Part shown: positions 19,984-32,821 of the stretch, in pieces
Layout: every line of letters starts with the position of its first letter
Position numbering within the stretch: position 1 is the first letter of the stretch
Origin: Magicicada septendecula
Lineage: Eukaryota > Arthropoda > Insecta > Hemiptera > Cicadidae
DNA: 64,000 nt
Direction: 5' to 3'
Assembly (NCBI GenBank): GCA_034769895.1
Contig: CM068374.1
Location: 354,254,302-354,318,301 of the forward strand
Translations under genes and position numbers: made by a program
The notes under the pieces: model-generated
Database searches by the model: none
Seen by the model: the letters and a program-made list of their open reading frames with translations, nothing else
What the model was told of the DNA's origin: nothing

Positions 19984-21357
19984 AATCACGACATTGATAC
20001 AATATTCATGATGGTGATATAATGTTTTTAAGGAAAAATAAGTTGTATAGACCTAAGATAAGATTATTGTTTGACGATGGAAGATAATTATTTTATTGTG
20101 TTAATGAACATTTAATTATTTGATAGTGTGATTTCAAGAGGGACTGTTTATGAACTGATTTATGGTAAATGATTAAATGATAATTTGGATTGTATATTTT
20201 TTTGTGTATTAATGTCAATGTATTTGTGTATTCTTGGTGTTGTGTATTATATGTATTTTATGTAAACCGTGTACTGTAGAATTTTAAATAATCAAGAATA
20301 ATTAATTGTGAGGATGATTTTAAATAATTATGAGATTTAGATTCCAATGGATAATAAATGATTAAGCATGTAATATATTTGGATATTGAGATGTATTGTT
20401 ATTAGTAGGTGAGGGATGAATTTTCTAATGCAATTGTCAATGATCACAGTAATGTAAAGTGTTAAAAAGGGGATAGAGCCTGGGTGATAATTATTCAAAT
20501 AAGGCATATGAATTAGTCAGAATTAACTGTAGTGGGAGTTAGAGAGAATAAGAAGTTGAGATACAGATAATACACAAAGAGGCTGTTAGATATTTTAGGG
20601 ACACAGTAGCTAGTGATTATATATAGAGAAGATGAGTAATATATAATTAAAGAGTAAATAGTTGATGGTTATATTTTGTAGTAAGGATGAGGTGGTAAGG
20701 AGTGATCAACGTGCGGCATTGTGGCAGTTCCCGTAATTAGAGAAGGGTAAGAGTGTTTGCCGATATTTGGTGGAGGGCAAAAGGTTATGAACGCGTATAT
20801 TGCCAGGTAGGGTACACACATCTTAGCACAAAGAGGTAATAGAAATTTCACTTAAAGAAGTGAACAGTATAAATAGAATTAAGGTTGAAGGGGGTTGTTA
20901 TGTAGAGATTGGTGTCATAATATGTTAATGGTTGTTAGTAGTGATTGTAGGAAAGAAAGGTGAGTAAGGTTAGATAGATAAATGCCAAAATAAGATATAG
21001 ATAATAGTGGATAACAGAGAGTCACCCAAACTAGATAAGTACTGATGAAAAGGCTACAAAAAGAAAATTCATAGTAGAAAGGTTAATAATAAATTTGAAT
21101 TTTTTTTTATAGAATCTAATGATACAATAAATGTTAACTAATTAAAAGTTGAAGAGAGAGTTGATAATAATAATGTTATCAAATTTTATACAAGTTATTT
21201 ACATGTGAATTGTTCAATGTTAATGTTTAATGTTTTATGATGTTTTACTATGTTTTATTGTTATTGGTAGCAACGATAACGAATATTAAATGTTAAAGAA
21301 ATAATATTGATATTATAACGTAAATTTAATAAAGATGGTTTTGTTCTTTGAAAATAT
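19984..21357. other. Non-coding stretch after the Gypsy element
   Basis: AT-rich, no long open frame and no recognised element. Confidence 0.5.
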
Positions 21358-24205
21358 TGTTTTGTAATATTAAAAGTTGTAGTTGTTGAAAATCGAAAGT
21401 TACTAATTTTATAAAGCGATTTAAGACGTAACATTCAAAATTACTAAAAGTGTGTTTACAATTGTAGCATTATACTTGTCTGAAAAGGATTCCCTTAAAT
21501 AAAAAAATAATTATGTTAATATTATTTAAATACTAGCGTTGCTTAAGTTTAAAAGTAAGTGTACTAGTTGGTCGCTTGATGGTGGTGACCGTCTGGTTGA
21601 TACTAGCTGCGAAACTCCTCCTCCAGGTTGATAACCGTCTAAGTACGTTACGTCTAGTAATGTCTGGACAATAGAATAATTATAATACACTTTCACGTAC
21701 CTGTTCGTGTTTTCTGGAAGTTCAATAAGCTGCCAAGACGGTTTACAAAACCAACTCACTTTATCTACAAGGTTAGGTGACCTTGTTTAATAATGGGCGC
21801 CACACGGATTTATTTTGGGAAAATCCCGTGGAAAACCCATTAATAAAATCGAATAATGATTTTAAAAGTTATTATAATTGTTTATTGCCCTTATGGCAAT
21901 GCAATTCAACACTATTCAATCACAACTGAAGGTTGTTTTGATTCTTCTAAATGAATTATTCAGTTACTTTTTAGAAATAAATTAAGTCGAGTTATGCTGT
22001 TAATAATGGGTTTTTATTCATACCCTTGATAGAGAATTCAAACAAATATAATTAAAAGGATACAATGATGTACAATTTCATATATGTTGTTACAAACCCT
22101 ATAAACCTGGCTCAGAGCATAAGCAATAATTCTGGTTAAGTCCAGATATTTTTTACTTTAAACATTAATCTTATTTAAATCTCAGGTGTAAGTTCTTTGA
22201 GACACAAAAAAAAAATGCTCATGCCTACACAATAGCTAATGATTTTCTGATATAATATAGACTAGTAATGCCTTTGATGTTACTATTACAAAATAACAAT
22301 AAAAATAACCTATTTCATAGGTTATGCGTTCGTCACGCTTGGTTCATGATTTACAAAGTTATATTTTGAGAACACTTATAACTAACATTCAGCTTAGATA
22401 GTATCGACAAATCCATTAAATAAATTTAGACATGGTGTAGTACAGAAAAATGTTTCAGTGTTATGCGTCAGTACAGATCTGTTTATCAAAACATACAGGT
22501 TATGGCGTTCGGAGAAAATGAATAAATTGTTACACTGTTACCTTGTGTTTTAATCTTTCGATTAAAATTTCAATTAACACTTCAATGATCGGATTATAAT
22601 GATCATCGTTATTCACTACACACGCACAAGAACAGAGAATTTCGATCCACTTCTGACTTAAAGGATCATAAATAATACTATTTAATTATTTCTTCTGTTC
22701 ATTATTTTTCCCGCACTAAATGAAATAAAACTACACTTAAACGCACTGTTTCTTTGTAGAATATCTTGAAGTTGTTGTTGGTTGTTGTCGAACTGTTTCC
22801 ATCGAAGTACTATTGTGATGACGCTATCAGTTATTAAAAATTTTGGACGAGACCAGCGTAGCTTCCACGCTGAATGAAATCAAAAAGTGTCTGGCGTTAA
22901 TCTGCTGCAGCCTCTTATATACCCGGTCGTCTGATCGGCCTTAGGTGATAGTGTTAATTACTAAGCTATTTTTTTATTGGCTTAGCCAGGTGTGATGAAT
23001 GTGACGTATTGTCTTTCCAACCGTCAAAAACGGTTTTCTAACCGCCAGTCGCCGAGATGATTGACAGTTGTCGTTGTTGTTGGTGTTGATAACCAGATTT
23101 CTTATACATTTTTTGTAAATGATGCTAACGCCTTTCACGCACTTATTATAGTTGCGATCTGGGTGGTATCGCTATCAAATTAAAGAATATGTTGTCCTCT
23201 TTAATTTGATATAATTTGACATTGGTTTATCTACACTTTTTACTGACATTGCTTGATAAACAATGTTCAGGTACATGACTTTACACTGTCATCTACTAAT
23301 CGAAGGCGGCAATTACACACTCTGACTAATATTGTTTGCGTTCCACACCGCGTTTTTTCACTTGAACGTTTATGTTGGAACACTATTAAATCTGTACTGA
23401 TCCTTAATTACTGAATATTATGAATAAACCTTAACTTAAACATCGCTATCAACAATACTTACTCACTATGATATTTCGTTTCACATTATTTTGCTCCGTT
23501 CTATTAACTAACAATTGAACTAATAATTCTATCCTATTAATAATGCTTATTGCCATGTTTGGGTCTAAAAATTGTTCTGTGTATGTGATCTACACTTATA
23601 TTACCTCCAACTAATCACTTTACTTATGATCGTTTGGTTTAGGCATTATTGAGACATACCGTTTGTATCGGTTTTCTCTCTTAAAAACATTTATTAGTTC
23701 ACAATCCGGTATTTTGCTGAGGTAGCTTATTTGTATAAGGTTCCCTCTTACAAACATGTTTTATTTGTCATAAGTATATTTGAGACTGAAATATAGCTTC
23801 ATTCTCATATTGTGGCCATAGCTAATCTTAGTTTTTGGCATTAATAATTACTAGTCATTGTTGATTAATTCTCAGCCAAATGCTGATTCTGATCTCACAT
23901 TATTCAGATTCTTATTTAATCATTTTTTATTAACATATCATATTCCATTTAGGTTATTCACTGACTCGCTTGACAGCTTAAAGTGAGTTTAATTTGTCCA
24001 TTAGTTTGTGTCAGTTATAGTCTGGTTGTAGTGTCAAACAGTATTTGGGTTTACTGCTTCTTGTGGCACTTCTGCTTCTTTCTTCTTCCATGGTTCCTCT
24101 CTTCTTGGTTACTCTTATCATTACATTATCTATTTACATTATCGTTATGTACTTATTAAATCTGATAGTATATGTCTAGGTTATGTAACATCTGGTTATG
24201 TTACA
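21358..24205 (-). repeat. Possible old solo LTR, minus orientation
   Basis: Read on the minus strand the segment starts TGTAACATAACC and ends CAAAACA, with ATAT on both sides (21354-21357 and 24206-24209). A strong core promoter lies inside: TATATA at 22916-22921 read on the minus strand as GGGTATATAAGAGGC. A PBS-like TGGCGCCCATTATT occurs on the minus strand near 21796. No ORFs. In DNA this AT-rich a four-base duplication is weak evidence. Confidence 0.3.
22916..22921 (-). promoter_or_regulatory. TATA box, minus strand
   Basis: GGGTATATAAGAGGCTGC in a locally GC-richer context is a good arthropod core promoter. It probably belongs to the LTR-like region around it; no gene follows on the minus strand. 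Confidence 0.4.
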
Positions 24206-24975
24206 ATATTGGTGTTGGATGTAAAAATATAATTATGATTCTGGTGCACAGAAATCTGAGTATCATTAACGCTGGGTAAAGAAAATTTATAATATTTGAA
24301 GTGTTTGCCATAATAGTTATATATTTTTATTTTTATACAATAAAGATGAATAGTAGTTGATGCGTCTGAAAATTAAAAAATTGTTTTATGTGTTATGCTT
24401 AGTATAATAATATGTTTTCTTGTGGTGAGGGAAGTAAGTTAATATTGACTGGAGTCAGAAAGCTTTGATAAATGTAGGAATGTCAAAAGTGGAAAGGGAT
24501 TTTCTGTCCTAGATCTTGTTTGTTTTGATTGTTGAAGAATTTTTAGAATTAAGCAAAACCAATGCCTCAAAACACAAACCAATGCATCTAAGGGGAGACA
24601 TATCAGTTGTGGATATGGGAATAGATAAGGCCACTATTTTAAATTTTGTATTCATGTTTCAGAGTTTGATGGTGTTGTGACGGCGGTCCTGAGCTGACCG
24701 GTGCGTCAGAGCAGGAGCGTTCAGTGCCTGACCGGCCTTATGGTGTTGGGATCTCGTCAGAGAAGTCCGGTAGGGTCGGACAGGTATGATCATCATCATC
24801 GGACCAAGGGTAAGTGATTGTTTTTCTTTTTATATTAACACTACAGGGGGTTGTGGTGACATATCTGGGATCCCTTTAGGAAGTGTGAATGGGTCAATGA
24901 AAGTTTTTATGCTTCGGCATAAAACCTTTCATTGAGGGGGTTTGTAACAGGACAAAAGCCTGTTTTCATATTTAT
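24206..24975. other. Non-coding stretch with GC-rich block
   Basis: Mostly AT-rich. 24670-24815 is markedly GC-rich (GACGGCGGTCCTGAGCTGAC) and ends with CAAGGGTAAGTG, a good splice-donor-like sequence. This could be an untranslated exon or an LTR leader; no open frame supports either. Confidence 0.35.
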
Positions 24976-25316
24976 GGTACAAAAGGAATTATTTTATTGT
25001 ATTTTGCACACATGTAAATGGGTAGGGCAATTTTCCCTTTGTATAACGAAACAACACAATTACATCGGTGCGGGGCGATTCCAAGGTCAAGCGTACTTGA
25101 CGGTCGACACAAGCTCTTCATATACTTTTCATTGGTCAACAATGCGAGGCGTTATTAAAAAATATAAAGGATGTAACAACAATGACGCAAAACCAGGGCG
25201 TTTCCTACTTCGAGACAAAGACAATGACGTCAAGGCACACACACTTACGCAAAATGTGCATAGCATCCAGTCTCATTCTGCTGTACACCATTGTAGTGTG
25301 AAGACGTTGTCTATGT
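24976..25316 (+). repeat. Dispersed repeat, copy B
   Basis: Partner of 2006-2330, with a small insertion (TGACGTCAAGGC) near 25226. It abuts a (TTA)n run and then the PLE fragment. Confidence 0.75.
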
Positions 25317-25339
25317 CTGTGTTTGTATTATTGTTATTA

Positions 25340-25900
25340 TTATTATTACAAATATAACAAAACAGGTGTTTACAAATTAAATTGTAATGACTGCAATAGT
25401 TTCTACATAGGCCAGACGGGAAGATCTTTTTCATCCCGTTATTCTGAACACTTAAAAGCTTTAACCAACAACAATATACACTCCGCATTTGCCACACACA
25501 TACACACAGAAAACCACAGTTACACCAACATAGACACTAATCTTGAAATTTTACATTACTTACCCAAAGGTCGAAAACTCAACACAACTGAACAATACGA
25601 AATATATAAACACCACACAACACAACCAAACAACATACTTAACGTTCAAGTACAATATAAATCACATACACTTTTTGACACAATTATACAAAAAACAAAC
25701 ATTAAGTTGAATCCCCGCGCCAATCCCCTTCATCCACGCACCACCCCCACTACACCCTCCACACAACAACCGTTACTAAATGATGGCAGTCTGTCTCTAA
25801 GCTGAAGAAGGTGAATACGTACGCCAAAACGCGTTCGACGAGAAGAGAATAAACAGTAAGTTCACAAGAAAAAGTTTCATTTTTAGATAAGTGTTAGTGC
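25340..25900 (+). mobile_element. Penelope-like element fragment with GIY-YIG endonuclease
   Basis: A frame at 25323-25805 encodes a PLE-type GIY-YIG endonuclease: CNDCNSFYIGQTGRSF, SEHLKAL, then LEILHYLPKGRKLNTTEQYE and a C-terminal NNILNVQVQYKSHTLFD. In PLEs this domain follows the reverse transcriptase and nicks the target. The RT is missing, so the copy is 5'-truncated at a (TTA)n run. The terminal segment follows with CTGAAGA at 25802-25808, a potential GGTG/CGCC stem and AAAACGCGTT. Confidence 0.85.
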
Positions 25901-27285
25901 TGTGAAAGAAGAGATGAATAATCAAGACAACTGTATATTAAATTATGTAAAATTAGAATAGGAATATTGCTAAGTATATAAAGTTTTATAAAATTAACAA
26001 ATAATTAAATTATAGCCAAAAAATGGGAAAAAATGTCATATATTTTTATAAGATCAGATCTAAGCCAAGGCGACAGCTGATTCCAGACAATGGGGAAGGA
26101 GAATAAGATATTTTGGAAATTACTACATTAAACGATGATTTAAGTCATCAGTTGATTGTTAAACGTGAACCTGTACGGATAAAAACGTATAGAAGGAAGA
26201 TCCAAGAAGTAAAAATTATTTGAAGAAAAAATGAAAGTGTAACGTAAAATTTTACTACAGAGGTTATAAACCGAAAGTTACTAAAAATGAACTGAAATAA
26301 TACAAAAGTAAGAACGAATTTCAGTGATAATACGATCTAACACCAGTGCACTAAGAATCATCCGCCATATTGAAATTATTCCATTAACACCAATTTCAGT
26401 GAATAATGAACTCAAACAGATTTTGGAACACTGAATACGACACAAATAATCCTGCACCGAACTACATCGTCGAGTAGAAGAGAACACTACAACTAATTAT
26501 CCAGAGGGACTACATCATCACAAAGGAAGAAAGCCACCAATATATTTGAGGGAGAAGAAAGAACAGAGTCAGCGTGGGTAGCAGAAACCCGAAGTCGACG
26601 GCAGCCATTTTTCCTGTTCGAATAGCGAGACATACACAGCCACTCGAAGTAGCGATGACGTGACGTCATACACTGCATGTCTGGTTCGCAAATTTCTTTA
26701 CTAAATGACATTATTTTCTGAGATACGTTACTTTTACATAATAATATTTAAGTTTGAATTAATTGTAAGTACTGTATCTTGTGACTTGCCCTTCTCTGAC
26801 CATTTCGACAGTTCAAAGAACTCTAATAATTAATATTGTAATTTCATGTGTTTATCTAATTGAAACAATCGACCTGTGAGCCGAGTCTTAGCCGCAGCAT
26901 AGTCGATGTGCGTAAAATTGTCGCATCACTTTTAAAAAATAAACAGAATTATTATAAATACTCGATTTCTTGATTATTTGAATTAATTAAGTTAGTATAT
27001 TTCATTTCTAATATAATTTAGAAGTTTTAACGAAAGTAACCCAAAAGAAGAAGAAGAAAAAGAGCTGAGCTAGAAGAGAATACATTCAACCCAGCTTGAC
27101 TTAATCAGATTAACAAAGTGAAACAATTATTTTGTCACTAAGGAATACACAATAACCAATTCATGATTTCAGTAATTAAACAATAATAAAATATAAAAAT
27201 AATAAAAAAATAAATAATTAATTAAACAATTAAATAATTAAATAAATAAAACATTATTAAATTTTTATTTTATTTTATAAACAAT
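25901..27285. other. Non-coding stretch
   Basis: AT-rich with no supported gene. A slightly GC-richer patch at 26500-26700 has short open frames without recognisable similarity. Confidence 0.5.
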
Positions 27286-27550
27286 GAATGTTTTAGTGGA
27301 TGGTTAGTGAGGATCGGTCAATAATACAACTTTTAGTTATTTTGCGTCGACGTTTCGACAGTATTTATTGTCATCTTCAGGACAATTGTTGCTGACGCCA
27401 AACACACAGCTGTTTGTAATAATAATCATATAGTAATAATAACAATAATAGTAATAATAATAATCATAACTAAAAGTTGTATTATTGACCGATCCTCACT
27501 AACCATCCACTAAAACGTTCACTGATTGACGGTCACTAAAAATTTAAGGA
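27286..27550 (-). mobile_element. Short palindromic PLE derivative
   Basis: Flanked by a 12-bp direct repeat TTTATAAACAAT (27274-27285 and 27551-27562). The left arm GAATGTTTTAGTGGATGG.. begins directly after the duplication and is the inverted complement of the right arm, which ends near 27518; a 32-nt tail follows. Between the arms, on the minus strand, lies the core CTGAAGA (27374-27380), stem GACA/UGUC, GAAAC. No coding capacity. Confidence 0.75.
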
Positions 27551-27992
27551 TTTATAAACAATAAATTTTTTTTTATTATCAACATAAATTAAATTTTTAT
27601 TTGTGATAAACCAGTTTTATTACAATATAGTAAATTAAATACAGTATAGTGATTTAAAAGTATTGTAGTTTTATGTAGGCACAGAACTGTATTATTGTGA
27701 ACTGTAATCAACAAAATGGCTAAACTTGCCACTTAAAGACCTACCATTACAATTCATAAAACATTGATAAACAGAAGTGTCAACATTTTCATGAACCTAG
27801 TTTCATTTAAGTCTTTTGTACCATTGTAAAGTAGATATTTCTTCTATCTCTAATTCGCTGCATATTAAAATGTCACAGTATCAACTCGTCGTAGTATGTT
27901 AGTTTCAGAATGAGAATGAATTTTGACCTAAACTATACCATTATTATTAAAAGTATGTAGTTGATTTGTGTTATTTTTTTATTTCTGAAAAG

Positions 27993-28190
27993 GAATTACT
28001 TGTAATGGTAGACTGTCCAGAGCAACTGAAATATGAAGCAGGGGAAGAAAGCGCAAATGAATCCAAAGTAAGCTTGAAAGAAGCAACGGGCGAGTGTTTC
28101 TCAGAAGGCCCAACAATGCTTTCCAAAATAAGTATGGATGTAAAGGAAGGGCAAATATTGGCTGTTATTGGACCTTGGAGATCTGGTAAA
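27993..28190 (+). CDS. ABC transporter subfamily C (MRP4-like), NBD1 Walker A exon
   Basis: 66 codons in phase 0, from an acceptor TTTCTGAAAAG to a strong donor GTAAGT. The end matches the start of nucleotide-binding domain 1 of ABCC exporters: MLSKISMDVKEGQILAVIG followed by PWRSGK. The P-loop is completed by the first codon of the next exon, giving GPWRSGKT, which meets the GxxxxGK(S/T) rule. ABCC proteins are membrane ATP-driven exporters of organic anions. The segment before the domain (CPEQLKYEAGEESANES) is the variable linker from the first membrane domain. Upstream exons are not in the window or not recognisable. Confidence 0.8.
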
Positions 28191-28870
28191 GTAAGTTAGC
28201 TATACAACAAAGAAATTTTTTGTTACATTCACAAGAACTTGTCCGTCTTTTATATTTTGACTTATTATAATATGTATTATTTTTCAACCATTGTGAAAAC
28301 TAAAATAAATTCATATAACCACCCACAGAGAGTTTCAATGAATGAAAATATCGGTATGGAGAACTGTACATGACTTCCATGTTCTATGATTTATATTTAA
28401 AATCATTTTCAAAATGAAATATTTCCATAGAAACTACTTCTTTCTACTTACTGCTTCAGCCTTAACCAGAGTACTGTGGTCACTAACGTATACCACCACA
28501 CGTTATCCCACTCGATTTTCACTGATGATGGAAGTCGATGGCACTGCTGAAACATCTGGTTTTGCAGAAAACATTGGTCTACGGCCAAACAGGCCGGGAA
28601 GGAATTTTAACAAAAAACTACTTCTTTGTTGCCGATAATGTAGTACATATATAAAAAAATTATCCCCTCCCACTTCAGCTATAATTTTCGTTTATAGAAA
28701 ATTACTCACTCCCCATTCAACTAGCCTCGTCATTTATAGATATTTCATCTACGTTTCTACAGTGGATTATTAAGATATTCTTATCAGGATATTTTATTTA
28801 TCAAAATTAAGTACTTTACTCTTGTTACAACAAAAAATGTTTCAGGTAAACTACCTTTTCCCCATAACCG

Positions 28871-29720
28871 ATCTTCACCAAAATCAATAGGCCTTGAGTC
28901 CTCTATATCTCAAGCACCAATGTAAAACATTGTTTTATTCTGTTTTAATTTACAGCAGTTATCGTTTGTCATGAAAAAATTTCTCTTGTTACAACATAAA
29001 ATGTTGCAGGTAAACTATCCCTTTCCCTTAACTGATCTTCACCAAAATCAAAAGGCCTTGAGCTCTCTACAATTTAAGGATGTATGCAAAAAATTATTTG
29101 ATTATGTTTGAATTTGCGGCAGTTATTGTTCGTCATAGAAAAAATTACCCTTGTTATCACATAAAAGTTGCAGGTTAACTACCCCTTTCTCTTAACTGAT
29201 CTTCACCAAAATCAACAGGCCTTGAGTACTCTATAATTCAGGGAGGTGTGAAAAAAATTAGTTGATTCTATGTGAGTTTACGGTAGTTATCGTTCGTCAT
29301 AGAAAAATTACCATTGTTAAAACATAAAACGTTGCAGGTAAACTACCCCTTTCCCTTAACCGATCTTCACCAAAATCAATAGGCCTTCAGTCCTTTACAA
29401 TTGAGGAACGTATGCAAAACAATATTTTATTCTGTTTGAACGTGCGGCAGTTATCGTTCGTCATAGAAAAAATTACCATTGTTAAAACATAAAATGTTGC
29501 AGGTACTCTTAACCGGTCTTCACCAAAATCAACAGACCTTGAGTTCTCTATAATTCAGGGAGGTGTGAAAAAAATTAGTTGATTCTATGTGAGTTTACGG
29601 TAGTTATCGTTCGTCATAGAAAAATTACCATTGTTAAAACATAAAACGTTGCAGGTAAACTACCCCTTTCCCTTAACCGATCTTCACCTAAAACAATAGG
29701 TCTTGAGAATTCTAAAATTC
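28871..29720. repeat. Six tandem 164-bp units, left arm
   Basis: The landmark GATCTTCACCAAAATCAA recurs near 28870, 29034, 29198, 29362, 29515 and 29679, giving spacings of 164, 164, 164, 153 and 164 bp. Other conserved points are GGTAAACTACCCCTTTCCC and GTTATCGTTCGTCATAGAAA. Confidence 0.9.
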
Positions 29721-30199
29721 AGGGCTGTATGCAAAAAATTATTTGATTTTGTTTGAATTTGCGGCTCGTATCATTTGCCAGAGAAAAAAATCTATAGATA
29801 GATGGATAGACTGACAGATAGACACACACACACTTTTCGAAAAATGACTTTTTCGTGTTTTGAGGGTAGTACAATCAGAATCTGCAATTATCTTGAACAC
29901 GATTTTTTTGCCATCACCATGGAACATCCATGGAACATCCTTATGGAACATGGAAGTAAAAATTTATGTAAATAAAAGATATCTTATCTTTGATGGTACA
30001 TGTTTTACTTCCATGTTCCGTAAGGAAATGGATGGCATATGGTGATGGCAAAAAAAATCGTGTTCGAGATAATTGCATATTCTGATTGTACTACCCTCAA
30101 AACATGAAAAAAAGTATTTTTTCGAAAAGTGTCTGTGTGTCTATCTGTAGATTTTTTTCTATGGCAAACGATAAGAGCCACACAGAATCAAATAATTTT

Positions 30200-30960
30200 T
30201 TGCATACAGCCCTGAATTGTAGAAGTCTCAAGACCTGTTGTTTTTGGTGAAGATCGGTTAAGAGAAAAGGGTAGTTTACCGGCAACGTTTTATGTTTTAA
30301 AAGGGTAATTTTTTCATGATGAATGATACCTGCCGCACGTTCAAAGAGAATCAAATAATTTTTTGCATACGTTCTGAATTGTATAGAACTGAAGGCCTAT
30401 TGATTTTGGTAAAGATCGGTTAAAGGAAAGGGGTAGTTTACCTCCCACCTTTAATGTTTCAACAAGAGTAATTGTTTCTATGACGAACGATAACTGCTGC
30501 ACATTCAAACAGAATCAAATAATGTTTTGCATGCATCCCTGAATTGTAGAGGACTCAAGACCTATTGATTTTGGTGAAGATCAGTTAAGAGAAAGGGGTA
30601 GTTTACCTGCAATGTTTTATGTGATAACAAGGTTAATTTTTTCTATGACGAATGATAACTACCGTAAATTCAAACATAATCAAATAATTTTTTGCAAACA
30701 TCCCTAAATTGTAGAGAACTCAAGGCCTGTTGATTTTGGTGAACATTGGTTAAGGGAAAGGGGTAGTTTACCTGCAACATTTTATGTTGTAACAAGAGAA
30801 ATTTTTTCATGACGAACGATAACTGCCATAAATTCAAACAGAATCAAATAATTTTGTACATATGTGCCTGAGTTTGTAGAAGACTCAAGGCCTATTGATT
30901 TTGGTGAAGATCGGTTACGGGAAAAGGGTAGTTTACCTGAAACTTGTTTTGTTGTAACAG
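30200..30960. repeat. Five tandem 164-bp units, right arm (inverted)
   Basis: The complementary landmark TTGGTGAAGATCGGTTA recurs near 30250, 30413, 30578, 30742 and 30908. One unit fewer than the left arm accounts for the arm length difference. Confidence 0.9.
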
Positions 30961-31437
30961 GAGTAAAGTATTTAATTTTGATAAATAAAGTATCCTGATA
31001 AGAAGATCTTAATAATCCACTGTAGAAACGTAGATGAAATATCTATAAATGAAGAGGCTAGTTGAACGGGGAAGGGGTAATTTTCTATAAACAAAAATTA
31101 TAGTTGAAGGGGAGGGGATAATTTTTATGTGTACTACGTTATTGGCAACAAAGTAGTAGTTTGTTGTTAAAATTCTTTCCCAGGCTGTTTGGCCATAGTC
31201 CAATGTTTTTTGCAAAACCAGACGTTTCAGCAGTGCCGTCGACTGCCATCATCAGTGAAAATCGAGTGCGATAACGTGAGGTGGTATACGTTAGTGACCA
31301 CAGTACTGTGGTTAAGGCTGAAGCAATAAGTGGAAAGAAGTAGTTTCTATGGAAACATTTCATTTCGTAAATGATTTTAAATATAAATCTTAGAACATGG
31401 AAGTCATGGTTCATGGTTCTCCATACCGATATTTTTA

Positions 31438-31779
31438 TTTCTTACGAATTTGTACGTACATGTACAATAGTGTATCAGATCCAAAAAGTATATAGCGTAC
31501 ATATGTTCTTTCAACAGTTGAACATCTAACAGTTAACGGGAGAGTCTGGGGTGTGACTCGGGTAATTTAGTGAGGGGTGGCGTTAGCTAGTGGTATTTGA
31601 CCAAACCGGTACTGATAGGAACAACTTAGTTTTAAGGCAAACAATTAGGTAATGGAAATTGAAGAAATATATTGTTGGTAACACAAAGTGATGGAAACAT
31701 TGTTCATGACACATTGTGTATTTGACATGTTTCTTAGGTTTCATGGCCGTATCATTTTTTTTGTGATTTAATCACGGCT
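31438..31779. other. Non-coding stretch
   Basis: Nothing recognised. Confidence 0.5.
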
Positions 31780-32132
31780 GGCACCGCCTCTCGCATCCTA
31801 GCTTCCACTGGTGACGGTCTAAAAGTCCTGTTCTGTAAGTCCTCTTGTATTCATTGCATCTTCGATGTTGATTTTCCATGAATGTTTAGGTCTTCCTTTT
31901 TTTTTCTTCTAGAGGGTGGAGTCCATTCCCATACATTCCTTGGCTATCTATCATCCGACATATTTTTTAGGTGTCCGAACAAATTCAGTCTTCTTGCTTC
32001 TATTGTTTCTATAATGTCAAGGTCGATTCCCATCGCTTGTCTTATCTCTGCATTTCTCACTCTATCTAGTCTTGTTAGTCTACAGCACCTCCGCCAGTAA
32101 TCCATCTCCATAGCTCTTATTTTGGAGCTGGC
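31780..32132 (-). pseudogene. LINE fragment, 3' end of an RTE-like RT ORF
   Basis: Minus-strand translation gives the typical tail of insect LINE polyproteins: MEMDYWRRCCRLTRLDRVRN, then EARRLNLFGHLKNMSDDR, a stop, EWTPPSRRKKR and, after a frame change, HQWKLG. This region follows the RT thumb. It has in-frame stops and at least one frame change. It may be the continuation of a copy now broken by the adjacent PLE. Confidence 0.65.
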
Positions 32133-32140
32133 ATCATAAT

Positions 32141-32813
32141 TATTAAAATCACTATCCGGGCTGTAAGGCTGTGGTCTTCCAATTTCTTCATGTCAAAATA
32201 TATTAATTACTTGACTAGCCATTTCGGTTTCATCTCTGGAGGCTATCTCCAGTGTAAGGACTTAACGTACTGACAAGCTGTACGTCAATACAACCACAGT
32301 ACTTTGGCAAAAGCCCTTGGTAAGGTACTGTGCAAAGGTATAGTACCGTGGCAAAGGTACTGTGCTCAGCCTTTGTCACAGTACTGTGGTTGTACTGATG
32401 TACACCTTGTCATTTCATTAAGTTCTTACACTGAAGATGACTTCCAGAGGTGAGGCCGAAATGCTGGTCAAGTAGTCAACACCTTTCGACACGAAGAAAT
32501 TGGAAGATCGCGGCCTTACAGCCCGGATAGTAATTTTATTAATTATGTATTTGGGTTATAACTTCTTTAATGAATTCAACAGCTTGTAACACATACAGAA
32601 TATATCCTTTGTTGGTTATATGTAGAAACTTAATATCTGTATTTGTGATGAAAGTGTGGTGTATGTTAATATGGATGTTACAAATTGTGGTGATGTCTGT
32701 TTATATTGCCACACTATAGCATTCATTGATGTGTTTTTTTTTAAACAGCCATCCTGACTGACCCACATACATAGCATTGCAGTAAGCAATATGTACACTA
32801 TTATGTGAGATGT
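32141..32813 (-). mobile_element. Penelope-like element, truncated, with palindromic terminus
   Basis: Flanked by ATCATAAT at 32133-32140 and 32814-32821. The left part (32150-32540) is an inverted repeat (ATCCGGGCTGTAAGG .. and its complement), carrying CTGAAGA at 32431-32437 and GAAA at 32458-32461. The right part on the minus strand translates to a decayed GIY-YIG endonuclease end: CNAMYVGQSGWLFKKTH, then after a frame change TNTDIKFLHITNKGYILYVL and AVEFIKE, comparable with the PLE at 25340. RT is absent. Confidence 0.65.
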
Positions 32814-32821
32814 ATCATAAT

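Larger units (their letters stand above)
28344..31437. mobile_element. 3.1-kb foldback element with tandem repeats in both arms
   Basis: A giant inverted repeat centred near 29980. The outer 480 bp of each arm match (AAAATATCGGTATGGAGAAC at left, its complement at right), then each arm carries tandem copies of a 164-bp unit, six on the left and five on the right. The centre is a smaller palindrome around ACATGGAAGTAAAA. The outer arms each hold a CTGATGA..GAAAC core (28522-28552 plus strand, 31225-31255 minus strand). No ORF. It begins about 150 bp after an ABCC splice donor. Long inverted termini built of internal repeats define foldback-type elements; the outer motif suggests a PLE terminus instead. 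Confidence 0.8.

Noticed and set aside
28414-28638. Open frame MKYFHRNYFFLLTAS.. and its partner at 31139-31414 as a conserved small protein
   Set aside because: The similarity exists because both lie in the inverted arms of the foldback element; the substitutions do not favour synonymous sites by eye.
28871-30960. CRISPR-like array of regular repeats
   Set aside because: The 164-bp units are contiguous satellite-like tandem repeats in an inverted arrangement within a eukaryotic genome, without short repeats and unique spacers.
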